Source of the DNA: an uncultured Clostridiaceae bacterium
GTDB taxonomy: Bacteria; Bacillota; Clostridia; TANB77; CAG-508
Assembly (NCBI GenBank): GCA_948356915.1
Contig: CAOJCG010000003.1
Span: forward strand, 148,338 to 185,580
DNA: 37,243 nt
Direction of reading: 5' to 3'
Shown: positions 28,031 through 35,239 of the stretch, piece by piece
Layout of the letters: every line of letters begins with the position of its first letter
Position numbering within the stretch: the stretch's first letter is position 1
Program-made: the position numbers and the translations under genes
Notes under the pieces: generated by a model
Told to the model about the DNA's origin: nothing
What the model saw: only the letters and a program-made list of their open reading frames with translations
The model's database searches: none

Positions 28031-29155
28031 TTATTTCATAACTTCACTAATAACTTTGGCTAAGTATTTCATACTTGTCAAACATTGCTCCATTGTATTT
28101 CCTGTTGCTCCTACTTCTATTATTCCTGCTGCTTTTGATAGGTGTTGGTTATATCTACTATTTCTTAGTACTATTGGCTTGAATAACCCTGGGTATAGTT
28201 CATTTGCTTTTTCTTGTATTTTTACAGCAAACTTTAAATTTTGTTGCCAATTTGGGTGTTCTAACCCTCCTCCATCTGTTCCTATTACAAACATCAGCTG
28301 AGCGCAATATTCTTCGCCTATTTTTACAGTTGGTGCATAACTATAGTCTGCTATTGCATCTCTATGTAAATCAAAAATTACATCTGTATCTTTATTTGTT
28401 AAAAGCAAATTCCTTACTGTATTTAAAGAACGGTCATATGAGCCATTGTAGGCTGGGTAATCATGATATGTTGTATCGTGTATTACATTATAATTGTAGC
28501 TTAGTAATTGGTTTTTAAGCTCTGTTCCAACTCTTGCTACATTATAGTTTAAGTCTGTTGTTCTATATGTACCTGTTTGTGTATAGTTAAATTTTTCTGT
28601 TGCTGTATAGCTTTCACATGTATGTGTGTGAAATATCATAATGTTTCTATTGTTTACTTCTATATCTGATTTTAGTATTTCTTCTGTCAAGTTATAGTCT
28701 GTTCCATTTTTTATAAATACTCCATTATATGCATTTGTGAATTTATTCGGAACATTGTTTTGTATTACCTCAGTTTGAAGACCTGTTTGTGCTTTTTGGA
28801 CTTCTTCTATTTTTGTATTTTCTTTTTGTTCTTCTTTTACTTCTTTGTTCTCTTCATTTTTCACATTATAAATCATTCCTAATTGAGTGCTAAAAATTAC
28901 TTTTAATGTGTCTATCTTTTCTATGTCTGTTTCAAATATATCTTCTTCATTATTTATTTGCTTCATTCCTGGAATTGTTTCATCTAGCACACTTAATAGT
29001 TTAGTTACATCTATTTTCCTAAATATTTCTGTACTTTGTTTTGTATTGAAACTTAAAAGGAATTTACCAAAAAGCCATAACACTATTAGAGCTATTATAA
29101 TTTTAATTAAATATTTTCCTATATCTTTTAAATTAATTACAGCTAAATTAATCAC
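28031..29155 (-). CDS. spoIIP: Stage II sporulation protein P
   Basis: A 374-residue membrane-anchored peptidoglycan amidase of the SpoIIDMP engulfment machine. The N-terminal helix (about residues 13-31) is the anchor, then a low-complexity Glu/Lys linker. The catalytic domain starts at IMIFHTHTCESYT, with TDLNYNVARVGTEL, DTTYHDYPAYNGSYDRSL, DVIFDLHRDAI and GIIEVGATGNTMEQC as family motifs. The start is GTG 29155 with AAAGGGG about 7-8 bases upstream; that site lies in a long inverted repeat. It supports an endospore-forming host. Confidence 0.94.
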   Translation of the reverse strand: MINLAVINLKDIGKYLIKIIIALIVLWLFGKFLLSFNTKQSTEIFRKIDVTKLLSVLDETIPGMKQINNEEDIFETDIEKIDTLKVIFSTQLGMIYNVKNEENKEVKEEQKENTKIEEVQKAQTGLQTEVIQNNVPNKFTNAYNGVFIKNGTDYNLTEEILKSDIEVNNRNIMIFHTHTCESYTATEKFNYTQTGTYRTTDLNYNVARVGTELKNQLLSYNYNVIHDTTYHDYPAYNGSYDRSLNTVRNLLLTNKDTDVIFDLHRDAIADYSYAPTVKIGEEYCAQLMFVIGTDGGGLEHPNWQQNLKFAVKIQEKANELYPGLFKPIVLRNSRYNQHLSKAAGIIEVGATGNTMEQCLTSMKYLAKVISEVMK

Positions 29156-29165
29156 TTACTTTTCC

Positions 29166-29209
29166 CCTTTGTACAAACTTATTATATATATTATATGTTT
29201 GTACAAAGG
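29166..29209 (-). promoter_or_regulatory. Inverted repeat enclosing the spoIIP leader
   Basis: Perfect 13-bp arms (CCTTTGTACAAAC at 29166-29178; complement at 29197-29209), spaced 18 bases by pure A/T. On the spoIIP strand the second arm ends in GTACAAAGG, merging into the AAAGGGG ribosome site. It could be an operator dyad or an RNA hairpin that hides the ribosome site. Confidence 0.55.
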
Positions 29210-29280
29210 TTATATGACAAATTAATTAGCAAAAATCGTTCTCAAAAATGTGTAAAAAATGGCGTAATTTACGTAAAAAA

Positions 29281-29317
29281 AGGAAAGATTTTGGACGCGT
29301 CCCAAATCTTTCCTTTT
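29281..29317. terminator. hisS terminator with GGACGCGTCC core
   Basis: AGGAAAGATTTTGGACGCGT and its near-complement form a long hairpin flanked by A- and T-runs, right after the hisS stop. It shares its core with the repeat at 17086-17235. Confidence 0.75.
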
Positions 29318-29344
29318 TTTACAGCCCCTATTTTTTATTTTGTT

Positions 29345-30652
29345 CTATTTTAATTTTTCTATTACATCTTCTATTTTTAAAGTTTCTTGCTCTCCTGTTT
29401 GCATATTTTTTAATGTAACTACATTATTTATTATTTCATCTTCTCCTATTACTATTACATAAGGTATTTGTAGTTTGTCTGCATATTTGAACTTTGCTTT
29501 TATTTTTTTATCTTCTAAATAATTTTCTGTTTGTATTCCTGCATTTCTAAGTATATTACCTATTTCTAATGCTTTAGCTTGGTCTTCTACCATTGAAACT
29601 ACTAAGACTTTTGATATTGATTTTTTTGAAGTTTCTATTGCTTGTAGCTCATTTAGTTTATAGAATAACCTTGTAAGCCCTATTGATACTCCTACTCCTG
29701 GAAGTTTTTTATCTGTGTAGTATTCAGCTAAATTATCATATCTTCCTCCTGAGCATATACTTCCTATTTCTCTGTATTCATTTAAAAATGTTTCATATAC
29801 TGTTCCTGTGTAATAGTCTAAACCTCTTGCTATACTTAGGTCTACTTTAAAGTTTGTGTCTGGAACACCAAAGCTTCTTATGTATTTTACTACTTGTTTT
29901 AGTTCTTCTAAGCCTTGCCTAAATAGTTCTTCTGAAACTTCTAGTTTCTCTAATTTTTCTATTTTTTCGTCGGCTGTACCATCTATTTCTATAAAGTCTA
30001 TAATTCTATCAATTGATGTTTTCTCTATATTCATATCTTCTAAGCATTTTATTACATTTTCTTTTCCTATTTTTTCTATTTTATCAATTATTCTCATTAT
30101 TTCTACTGAGTTTTCTTCTTGGTTTAATTCTTTAAATAGACCATTTAATATTTTTCTATTATTTATGCATATTGTGAAATCATTAAAACCTAACTCTTTT
30201 ATTGTATTATATATAACTGCTGGCATCCCCGCATCATTTACAATAGCTAGTTCTCCATCTCCTATTATATCTATATCACATTGGTAGAATTCTCTAAATC
30301 TTCCTTTTTGAGGTCTTTCTCCACGATATACTTTTCCTATTTGATATCTTCTAAAAGGAAATGCTAAATTATTGTAATTTTGTGTTACATATTTTGCAAG
30401 TGGCACAGTTAAGTCAAACCTTAACGATAAGTCGTTATCACCTTTATTAAAACGATAAATTTGCTTTTCAGTTTCTCCACCTGCTTTTGCTAAAAGCACT
30501 TCACTCATTTCTATTATTGGTGTATCTATTGGTAAAAAACCAAATTTTTCGTATGATTTTGTTATTTTTTCTTTCATTTCATTAAATAAAATTTGCTCAT
30601 TTGGCAATAATTCCATAAAGCCTGGTAATGTTCTTGGTTCTATTTTATCCAT
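29345..30652 (-). CDS. hisS: Histidyl-tRNA synthetase
   Basis: A 435-residue class II synthetase of normal length. PRTLPGFMELLPNEQ starts it; motif 2 is PFRRYQIGKVYRGERPQKGRFREFYQCDIDIIG in pieces, the HisA motif is ARGLDYYTGTVYE, and motif 3 is GVGVSIGLTRL. The C-terminal anticodon-binding domain (KVLVVSMVEDQAKAL onward) is complete. Only unshifted codons are used. Neighbours MBL and relA form the usual Clostridia order. Confidence 0.97.
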   Translation of the reverse strand: MDKIEPRTLPGFMELLPNEQILFNEMKEKITKSYEKFGFLPIDTPIIEMSEVLLAKAGGETEKQIYRFNKGDNDLSLRFDLTVPLAKYVTQNYNNLAFPFRRYQIGKVYRGERPQKGRFREFYQCDIDIIGDGELAIVNDAGMPAVIYNTIKELGFNDFTICINNRKILNGLFKELNQEENSVEIMRIIDKIEKIGKENVIKCLEDMNIEKTSIDRIIDFIEIDGTADEKIEKLEKLEVSEELFRQGLEELKQVVKYIRSFGVPDTNFKVDLSIARGLDYYTGTVYETFLNEYREIGSICSGGRYDNLAEYYTDKKLPGVGVSIGLTRLFYKLNELQAIETSKKSISKVLVVSMVEDQAKALEIGNILRNAGIQTENYLEDKKIKAKFKYADKLQIPYVIVIGEDEIINNVVTLKNMQTGEQETLKIEDVIEKLK

Positions 30653-30721
30653 CTTTTTTCCTCCTTCACGCGAAGCATGTACTATTCACTCTTCACTATT
30701 CATTATTCATTTAATTAATTG

Positions 30722-30770
30722 TTGTAGGGGTCCCACTTCGGGCGACCTTCTTTCCAACGTTTCGTTCATA
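30722..30770. repeat. Degraded repeat upstream of hisS
   Basis: TTGTAGGGGTCCCACTTCGGGCGACC resembles one end of the MITE-like elements; beside it lies CTATTCACTCTTCACTATTCATTATTCA, a short tandem motif. Non-coding. Confidence 0.45.
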
Positions 30771-30815
30771 TATATTTTTATTATTTATTTCCAATTATAT
30801 TTATTTTTAAATATT

Positions 30816-30841
30816 TAGGGGAATAGATTTCTATTCCCCTA
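30816..30841 (-). terminator. Terminator of the 30857 gene
   Basis: Perfect 11-bp arms (TAGGGGAATAG, CTATTCCCCTA) with a 4-base loop, downstream of the minus-strand gene. Confidence 0.6.
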
Positions 30842-30856
30842 TTTTATATTGCAATT

Positions 30857-31099
30857 TTAACACCAATTTTTGGCTATTACCGGACGTGACACTCCGTCTA
30901 CTTTTACAGAAGAAATTGTTTCAATCTCACTGAAATCCTGTATTTGTGGTGTAAGAATTCCTCCAATTATTTCAACTTTATTTCCTAAAAACACCATTTC
31001 CAGACTTACTCTTCCATCGCTTCTTTTCAGGAAAACCCGATTTCCTTTTCCATCCATTGTACATCCGCTATTATAAAATTTGCTGTCTACTTTTATCAT
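30857..31099 (-). CDS. Uncharacterised 80-residue protein (contains in-frame CGG)
   Basis: The start is ATG 31099 with AAGGAGG 7 bases upstream; the longer reading is rejected. It is soluble, with two Cys (SGCTMDG and a C-terminal NWC) and a beta-rich look (VSLEMVFLGNKVEIIGGILTP). No family is recognised. Codon use (GTG, CCG, CTG, GCC) is more GC-rich than its neighbours, suggesting recent arrival. AAT CGG GTT is read in frame; a +1 shift there would stop three codons later. It sits between the MBL gene and hisS with its own ribosome site and terminator. Confidence 0.65.
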   Translation of the reverse strand: MIKVDSKFYNSGCTMDGKGNRVFLKRSDGRVSLEMVFLGNKVEIIGGILTPQIQDFSEIETISSVKVDGVSRPVIAKNWC

Positions 31100-31189
31100 G
31101 TCTTTTCCTCCTTGCAATTAAATTAAATTTTTAGTTACTATATATAGTAACATATAAAACATATTTTTTCAAGCATTTTACATAATTTT

Positions 31190-31841
31190 TTAATCTAACC
31201 TTGGACGCAAACTTAAATAAATTGGCTCTTCTTCTTTTATTCTTGTTGTTCTTCCATGACCGTGGGTATACTATTGTATCATCTGGCAAGATTGCTAGTT
31301 TGTTTGTTATTGAGTTTATTATATCTGCAAAATTGCTTGTTGGTAGGTCTGTTCTTCCCCATGTACCTCTAAATAGAGTGTCTCCTGAAAATAATAGTTT
31401 TTCTTTTTCGCAATACAAACATGTTCCGCCTTTTGTGTGTCCTGGAGTATGTATTACTTTAAATTCTATGTTTCCTACATGTATTAGGTCTCCTTCATCT
31501 ACTCTTGAATCCGCTTCTAGTGTGATGTCTTCCATTCCGATATAATAAGTTAAGCTAATTCCTATATTATATAGACCTTCTGCGTCATCTCTATGTATTA
31601 ACACCTTTCCACCTTTTTGCTCTTTTAGTTTTAATATTCCTCCAAAATGGTCTCCATGGCAATGGGTTAAATATATATACTTTAAGTTATCTATTCCTAA
31701 AGTATCTAACATTTCTATTATTTTTTCAGGTTCTCCACCAGGGTCAACACACATTGCTTCTTTTGTTTGTTCATCTTCTACTATATAACAATTTGTTGGT
31801 TCTCCAAGTGCTGTTTCTACTGGTATTTTCTTCAATATCAT
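31190..31841 (-). CDS. Metallo-beta-lactamase-fold hydrolase, joined by +1 shift at CGG
   Basis: A 216-residue zinc hydrolase of the glyoxalase II-like group (YqgX type). Metal ligands are in LTHCHGDHFGG, HTPGHTKGG and SGDTLFRGTWGR. The last His should follow IVYPGHG, but the zero frame reads CCA CGG TCA and then runs through unrelated Lys/Arg sequence. Skipping the C at 31262 gives YPGHGRTTRIKEE and then EPIYLSLRPRLD with TAA at 31190, a normal family end. The relA-MBL-hisS order is common in Clostridia. The exact substrate is unknown. Confidence 0.9.
31259..31262 (-). other. +1 frameshift site CGG-T in MBL hydrolase
   Basis: Zero frame CCA CGG TCA TGG; skipping C reads CCA GGT CAT GGA (PGHG), supplying the last metal-binding His; the glycine is residue 194. 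Confidence 0.92.
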
Positions 31842-31869
31842 TTTTTCCTCCGTTTATACATATTATTAA

Positions 31870-32115
31870 TGATGTAGGGTACGCACCTCGTATCCGCCCT
31901 TTTTTATAGAATAGGAAAAATCGATTTCAAATGTAGGGGGCACGGGGCACCGTGCCTTTTTGTTCTTTTTTCCTACTCAAGTGATTTCTTTGGAGCACGG
32001 GCAAACACACAGTGGCGTCATTTCTATTAGATGTTCTCACAAATGATGCCATACATTTTTATTCTAACTTCCCAAAAGTGACAGATTTCCCATTAGGAAA
32101 CGTCCCCAATTGGAA
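31870..32115. repeat. Composite repeat block downstream of relA
   Basis: It includes GGCACGGGGCACCGTGCC (hairpin near 31949-31966, T5 follows), an inverted pair GGCGTCATTT/AAATGATGCC (about 32013-32050) and CCCATT...AATGGG (about 32089-32119). GAATAGGAAAAATCGATTT near 31910 recurs at about 35146. Non-coding. Confidence 0.55.
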
Positions 32116-32121
32116 TGGGCA

Positions 32122-34326
32122 CTACTTCTTACGCTTAACCTCATATACACTATCAACTTTCCTAATAACCTTAAGTACATTATTTAGCTCCTCTAAATTC
32201 TCTACTTCTAATGTTATTTCTGTTATCGCTATTCTCTCTTTATTCGCCCTTGATGACACTGCTATTAATTTTGTTTTTGTTGTTCCTATTTGTGAAATTA
32301 TATCGGCAAGTAAGCCTGTCCTATCGTTTGCAAATATCTCTATATCTACATTGTATGCAACTGCTTTTTCACTTAGCCAATATACATCTATCATCCTATT
32401 TTCTTCGTCTAAGAATAAGTCTTTTAAGTTTTTGCAGTCTGACCTGTGTACTGATACTCCTCTTCCTCTTGTTATATACCCTACTATATTGTCTCCTGGT
32501 ACTGGGTTACAGCATTTTGATAGTTTTACTAGGCAGTTGTCTATTCCTTCTACTACTATCCCTGTTTTTGATGCTTTTACTTTATTTTGTTTTGCTTTTG
32601 ATAATTCTTCTATTTTTTCTTCTACATTTTCTTCTTTATGTACTTTTCTATATTCTTCTAATATTCTTGCTATTATTTTTCCTGATGTGATTGCTCCAAA
32701 TCCTACTGCTGCATACATATCTTCATTGTTTGTGAACTTATATCTGTTTAATGCTCCTTGTACAAATTCTGTTTTAAATAGTTCGCTATAGTCCATTCCT
32801 ATTCTTTTTATTTCTTTTTCAATTAGTTCTTTTCCTTTTTCTATATTTTCTTCTCTTTGATTTTTCTTAAACCAGGTTTGTATTTTATTCTTTGCTGTCG
32901 TACTTTGTATGAATTTTAACCAGTCTCTACTTGGACCTTTTGCTTTATCTGAGGTTACTATTTCTACTATGTCTCCATTTTTTAGTTTTGTTATTATTGG
33001 CATCATTTTACTATTTATTTTACAACCTGTCATGTGATGTCCTATTTCTGCATGTATACTATATGCATAATCTATTGGTGTACTTCCACTTGGCAATACT
33101 TTTATATCTCCTTTAGGGGTAAACACATATACTTCATCTTCAAACAATTCCGTTTTTAAAGTATTTAAAAACTCTTGTGGATCTTGCATATCCTTTTGCC
33201 ATTCTAATGTTTCACGAAGCCATGCTAGCTTATCTTCTGTTACTTGTACATTTGCTTTTTTACCTTTTGCAAAACTTGCTTCTTTATATGCCCAGTGTGC
33301 TGCTATTCCATATTCTGCTATTCTATGCATATCCCAGGTACGTATTTGAACTTCAAATGGTGTTCCTTTTTCTCCTATTAGTGTTGTGTGTAACGATTGA
33401 TACATATTTGGTTTTGGTACTGCTATATAGTCTTTAAACCTTCCTGGCATTGGGTTATATAGGTCATGTACTACTCCTAATGCTGCATAACAGTCTTTTA
33501 CTGAGTTTACTATTATTCTTAGGGCAAATAGGTCATATATTTGGTCTAAGGTTATATTATCTCTTTTCATTTTTCTATATATACTGTATAAATGTTTTGC
33601 TCTTCCTGTTATTTCTGCATCTATTTTTTGTACTTTTAATTCATGCGCTATTTGTACTTCTATTTTGTCTATAAATTCTAAACGTTCTTCTCTTTTTCTA
33701 TCTATTCCTTCTACTATTTCTCTATATTCTTCTGGATATAGGTATTTAAAAGATAAGTCTTCTAGTTCCCATTTTAATGAATATATACCAAGCCTATTTG
33801 CAAGCGGTGCATACAGGTCCATTGTTTCTCTTGCATTTGCTATTTGTCTGTCTCTTGATAGGAATTTTAGTGTTCTCATGTTATGAAGTCTATCTGCTAG
33901 CTTTATCATAATAACACGTATGTCTCTACCCATTGCTAAAAACATTTTTCTATAATTTTCAACTTGCTCTTCTTCTACTGACTCACAGTTTAATTTGCTA
34001 AGTTTTGTAACTCCATCTACCATTTCTGCAACTTCTAAGCTAAATTCATTTATTAGGTCTTCATGTGTAACACAGGTATCTTCTACAACATCATGTAAAA
34101 GAGCTGCACAAATTGTATCATCGTCTAGCCCTAGGTCTGCTAATATGTACGCTACTTGCATTGGGTGAATTATATAAGGTTCTCCTGATTTTCTTAATTG
34201 ATTTCCATGTTTTGCTACTGCAAAATTATATGCTTTTAGTATACGTTTACTATCTGACTTTTTATTATTTTTTTTCATTTTGTTTACAATTTCTTCGATT
34301 GTAATTTGCTTATTTATTTCTTGCAT
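32122..34326 (-). CDS. relA: Bifunctional (p)ppGpp synthetase/hydrolase
   Basis: A 734-residue Rel enzyme that makes and degrades (p)ppGpp, the stringent-response alarmone. The HD hydrolase domain has ALLHDVVEDT and IKLADRLHNMRTL. The synthetase domain has GRAKHLYSIYRKM, DLFALRIIV and VPKPNMYQSLHTT. TGS (VYVFTPKGDIKVLPSGSTPIDYAY) and a C-terminal ACT domain follow. The start is ATG 34326, with GGAAG upstream; the GTG at 34335 overlaps that site. There is no in-frame CGG in 734 codons. Confidence 0.97.
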   Translation of the reverse strand: MQEINKQITIEEIVNKMKKNNKKSDSKRILKAYNFAVAKHGNQLRKSGEPYIIHPMQVAYILADLGLDDDTICAALLHDVVEDTCVTHEDLINEFSLEVAEMVDGVTKLSKLNCESVEEEQVENYRKMFLAMGRDIRVIMIKLADRLHNMRTLKFLSRDRQIANARETMDLYAPLANRLGIYSLKWELEDLSFKYLYPEEYREIVEGIDRKREERLEFIDKIEVQIAHELKVQKIDAEITGRAKHLYSIYRKMKRDNITLDQIYDLFALRIIVNSVKDCYAALGVVHDLYNPMPGRFKDYIAVPKPNMYQSLHTTLIGEKGTPFEVQIRTWDMHRIAEYGIAAHWAYKEASFAKGKKANVQVTEDKLAWLRETLEWQKDMQDPQEFLNTLKTELFEDEVYVFTPKGDIKVLPSGSTPIDYAYSIHAEIGHHMTGCKINSKMMPIITKLKNGDIVEIVTSDKAKGPSRDWLKFIQSTTAKNKIQTWFKKNQREENIEKGKELIEKEIKRIGMDYSELFKTEFVQGALNRYKFTNNEDMYAAVGFGAITSGKIIARILEEYRKVHKEENVEEKIEELSKAKQNKVKASKTGIVVEGIDNCLVKLSKCCNPVPGDNIVGYITRGRGVSVHRSDCKNLKDLFLDEENRMIDVYWLSEKAVAYNVDIEIFANDRTGLLADIISQIGTTKTKLIAVSSRANKERIAITEITLEVENLEELNNVLKVIRKVDSVYEVKRKK

Positions 34327-34343
34327 TTTTACCACTTCCTTGC

Positions 34344-34372
34344 TTGATTTTTATGTTAATGTATGTTATACT
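34344..34372 (+). promoter_or_regulatory. Sigma-A promoter for small gene 34451
   Basis: TTGATT (34344-34349), 17-base spacer, TATACT (34367-34372). It lies about 80 bases before the start of the 34451 gene. Confidence 0.6.
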
Positions 34373-34450
34373 TCTTTTATGAAACTTTATTTATATGTTT
34401 AAAATAGTTTTTATTTTAAACTTTTTCCTTATTTAGAAAGGAGAATTTTT

Positions 34451-34663
34451 ATGAAAATGAAAATCTTTCTGTTTGCTCTAATTGTAGCTATTGTTGCTTG
34501 TATACTTAGTATTATTTTAGAATTTTTATCAGCTAGAGCATATGAGCGGAAGTACAACTTACTTGGCTCTATATTTTCATTTTTATATTTGATATCACTA
34601 TTTACATTTGTAATATCTTTTATTATTTTAGTGATTATTTTTGGCTTTATTTTAATTAGCTAA
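34451..34663 (+). CDS. Small two-TM membrane protein (contains in-frame CGG)
   Basis: 70 residues, with AGAAAGGAG upstream of ATG 34451. Two hydrophobic helices (about residues 5-25 and 38-66) flank a short polar loop, ARAYERKYN. It resembles the neighbour at 34895 in plan, promoter and ribosome site. GAG CGG AAG is read in frame; a +1 shift would end after about 16 codons and lose the second helix. Unknown function. Confidence 0.65.
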   Translation: MKMKIFLFALIVAIVACILSIILEFLSARAYERKYNLLGSIFSFLYLISLFTFVISFIILVIIFGFILIS

Positions 34664-34685
34664 CTATAAACTTTATTCATACAAG

Positions 34686-34715
34686 CTATGTCTATTAATA
34701 GACATAGTTTTATTT
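34686..34715 (+). terminator. Terminator of small gene 34451
   Basis: CTATGTCTATTAATAGACATAG is self-complementary (34686-34707) and is followed by TTTTATTTTTG. Confidence 0.7.
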
Positions 34716-34816
34716 TTGTTACTAGATAATAGTTCTACAAATGCTTTGTAGTAAGGTCTACGAAGAAATTTTCTTAAAACCATTAACTAGTATTTTTCAA
34801 AATATGTAAACTTATA

Positions 34817-34845
34817 TTGCATTTCACTGTACTTTATGTTATACT
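34817..34845 (+). promoter_or_regulatory. Sigma-A promoter for small gene 34895
   Basis: TTGCAT (34817-34822), 17-base spacer, TATACT (34840-34845); TGTTATACTT is shared with the promoter at 34344. Confidence 0.6.
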
Positions 34846-34894
34846 TTTATATGTAACTATAGTATATTTTCCTTATAATGAAAGGAGCTTGTAT

Positions 34895-35104
34895 ATGAAT
34901 ATTTTCATAATTCAGGTTGTTACTTTTAGTATTTTTTATCTGTCTGGATATTTTCTCGGCAAAGCTTATGAGAACTACAAGAAAGAGGGTATCAAATTGA
35001 CAAGATACTGGTATAACACTATTCCTTATACTGTTATCCAGCCATTTTGTTACTTTATATTCTTCTTTTGCATGGGGGTACTTTCACTAATTGCCCTTTG
35101 GTAA
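34895..35104 (+). CDS. Small two-TM membrane protein
   Basis: 69 residues from ATG 34895, with GAAAGGAG about 8 bases upstream (a longer reading to 34817 is not needed). It has a first helix (about residues 3-23), a polar loop GKAYENYKKEGIKLTRYWY and a second helix (about residues 45-68). It matches the 34451 product in plan, but similarity is low. A hairpin terminator follows. Unknown function; both may be small stress or toxin-like membrane peptides, which is speculative. Confidence 0.6.
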   Translation: MNIFIIQVVTFSIFYLSGYFLGKAYENYKKEGIKLTRYWYNTIPYTVIQPFCYFIFFFCMGVLSLIALW

Positions 35105-35115
35105 CATTTCATTTT

Positions 35116-35142
35116 GGTCGCTAATTTTTAGCGACCTTTTTT
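35116..35142 (+). terminator. Terminator of small gene 34895
   Basis: GGTCGCTA (35116-35123) pairs with TAGCGACC (35129-35136), followed by T6. Confidence 0.8.
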
Positions 35143-35239
35143 ATTGAATAGGAAAAATCGATTTTGGGGAATATATTTCATGTTGTAGGAGTTGCTACTA
35201 AAGGGCAACCTATGTAGAGAAGCCACTTTTGTTCTATTC

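Noticed and set aside
32012..32791. Plus-strand ORF of 259 codons across the end of relA
   Set aside because: It is antisense to the conserved relA ACT and C-terminal region and has the Ser/Leu/Phe-rich composition of a shadow frame.
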